Assembly: GCA_011389755.1 (NCBI GenBank) | Contig: JAABTR010000519.1 | Coordinates: forward strand, 1-6,155 | DNA from: Deltaproteobacteria bacterium | Lineage (GTDB): Bacteria; Myxococcota_A; Polyangia; JAAYKL01 | Direction of reading: 5' to 3' | DNA: 6,155 bases | Part shown: positions 5,750-6,155 of the stretch, piece after piece | Layout of the letters: the number at the start of each line of letters is the position of its first letter | Numbering within the stretch: the first letter of the stretch is position 1 | The notes under the pieces: model-generated | Databases searched by the model: none | Seen by the model: only the letters and a program-made list of their open reading frames with translations | Told to the model about the DNA's origin: nothing | Program-made: the position numbers and the translations under genes

Positions 5750-6155
5750 ATCGGCGCGGGCCTTCCGCGTTGGGGGAGGCCTTTTTGTAGCGCTGGTTCG
5801 ATTTGAGGGTCTTTTTGCGGATTCGGAACGTCTTCGGGGTCACCTCGATGAACTCGTCTTCGGCGATGAACTCGATGGCCTGCTCAAGGGAGAGCCTTCG
5901 CGGTGGGGACAGCACCACATGGTCGTCTTTTCCGGAGGCGCGGATGTTCGTGAGCTTCTTTTCTTTTGTCGGGTTGACGTCGATGTCGTTGGAGCGGGCG
6001 TGCTCGCCGATGACCATGCCTTCGTAGACCCGGTGGGAGCCTCCGATGAACAAGATGCCCCTGGGCTGAAGGTGGAACAGGGCATAGGGGGTCGCCGTGC
6101 CCTCCCGGTCGGCGACGATGGAGCCTGTGCGACGGGCCGCGATGGGGCCCTGCCA
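5748..6155 (-). CDS. typA: GTP-binding protein TypA/BipA, C-terminal part (5' end outside window)
   Basis: The last 135 codons of typA/bipA are present, open to the window edge and ending at TGA (5750-5748). The fragment starts WQGPIAARRTGSIVA and runs through YALFHLQPRGILFI (25-37), HRVYEGMVIGEHARSNDIDV (41-60), NPTKEKKLTNIRAS (61-74), LSLEQAIEFIAEDEFIEVTP (88-107) and RIRKK (111-115). These are the conserved C-terminal blocks of TypA/BipA, the domain specific to this GTPase and involved in ribosome binding. TypA is an EF-G-like translational GTPase of about 600 residues that helps ribosome assembly and translation under stress or cold. The GTPase domain is outside the window. Its final 20 or so residues are variable in the family and here end KKASPNAEGPRR; the codons for this tail also encode the opposing strand's terminator. 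A TTG at 6053 is an internal codon, not a start. Confidence 0.96.
   Translation of the reverse strand, partial: WQGPIAARRTGSIVADREGTATPYALFHLQPRGILFIGGSHRVYEGMVIGEHARSNDIDVNPTKEKKLTNIRASGKDDHVVLSPPRRLSLEQAIEFIAEDEFIEVTPKTFRIRKKTLKSNQRYKKASPNAEGPRR
5759..5786 (+). terminator. Rho-independent terminator of the HAD gene, inside typA coding sequence
   Basis: GGCCTTCC (5759-5766) pairs with GGGAGGCC (5774-5781) as eight base pairs with one G-U wobble and a seven-base loop. TTTTT (5782-5786) follows at once. It lies 62 bases after the HAD stop, in the right orientation for that gene only, and within the last codons of typA on the other strand. Confidence 0.75.

Noticed and set aside
6051..6053. 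TTG at 6053 as a start codon for a short minus-strand gene
   Set aside because: The frame continues upstream to the window edge with 34 more codons that match conserved TypA sequence, so this TTG is internal.

Overview
The window is a GC-rich stretch of bacterial chromosome with six protein-coding genes, two of them cut by the window edges. It shows no RNA genes, mobile elements or CRISPR arrays. The best taxonomic clue is the C-terminal domain of the large minus-strand protein. It matches the AgmX/PglI-type TonB-like domain (a CY...P...G pattern, a second Cys about 45 residues on, and a closing F-x-F), which is mostly found in Myxococcota, Bradymonadota and related former Deltaproteobacteria. 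Two lipoproteins of uncertain family side by side fit such an organism, but the assignment is an inference.

Layout. Positions 1-158 hold the last 51 codons of a family 2 glycosyltransferase on the plus strand. Its TAG stop directly abuts the ATG of a TIGR04282/DUF2064 GT-A-fold protein (159-800), so these two form a coupled pair. That gene runs tail to tail into a 972-codon minus-strand gene (797-3715), and their stop codons overlap. The large protein is a predicted exported lipoprotein. It contains two copies of a roughly 300-residue unit (helical segment, beta-sandwich, CAP/SCP-like segment) followed by the AgmX-type domain. A divergent control region of about 170 bp (3716-3883) separates it from a plus-strand lipoprotein with beta-propeller (PD40-like) sequence (3884-4921). 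After a gap of about 110 bp with candidate promoter and hairpin elements comes a HAD-IB phosphatase-like gene (5032-5697). The window ends in the 3' part of typA/bipA on the minus strand (5748 to beyond 6155). A plus-strand intrinsic terminator at 5759-5786 lies inside the typA coding sequence.

How the genes may work together. The glycosyltransferase and DUF2064 protein probably act in one sugar-transfer step at or near the membrane. The two divergent lipoproteins share a short control region and could be co-regulated envelope proteins. The HAD enzyme and the translational GTPase TypA/BipA look like ordinary housekeeping genes. No defence system or other multi-gene novel system is evident. 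The most unusual item is the duplicated CAP-like lipoprotein with its TonB-like C-terminus.
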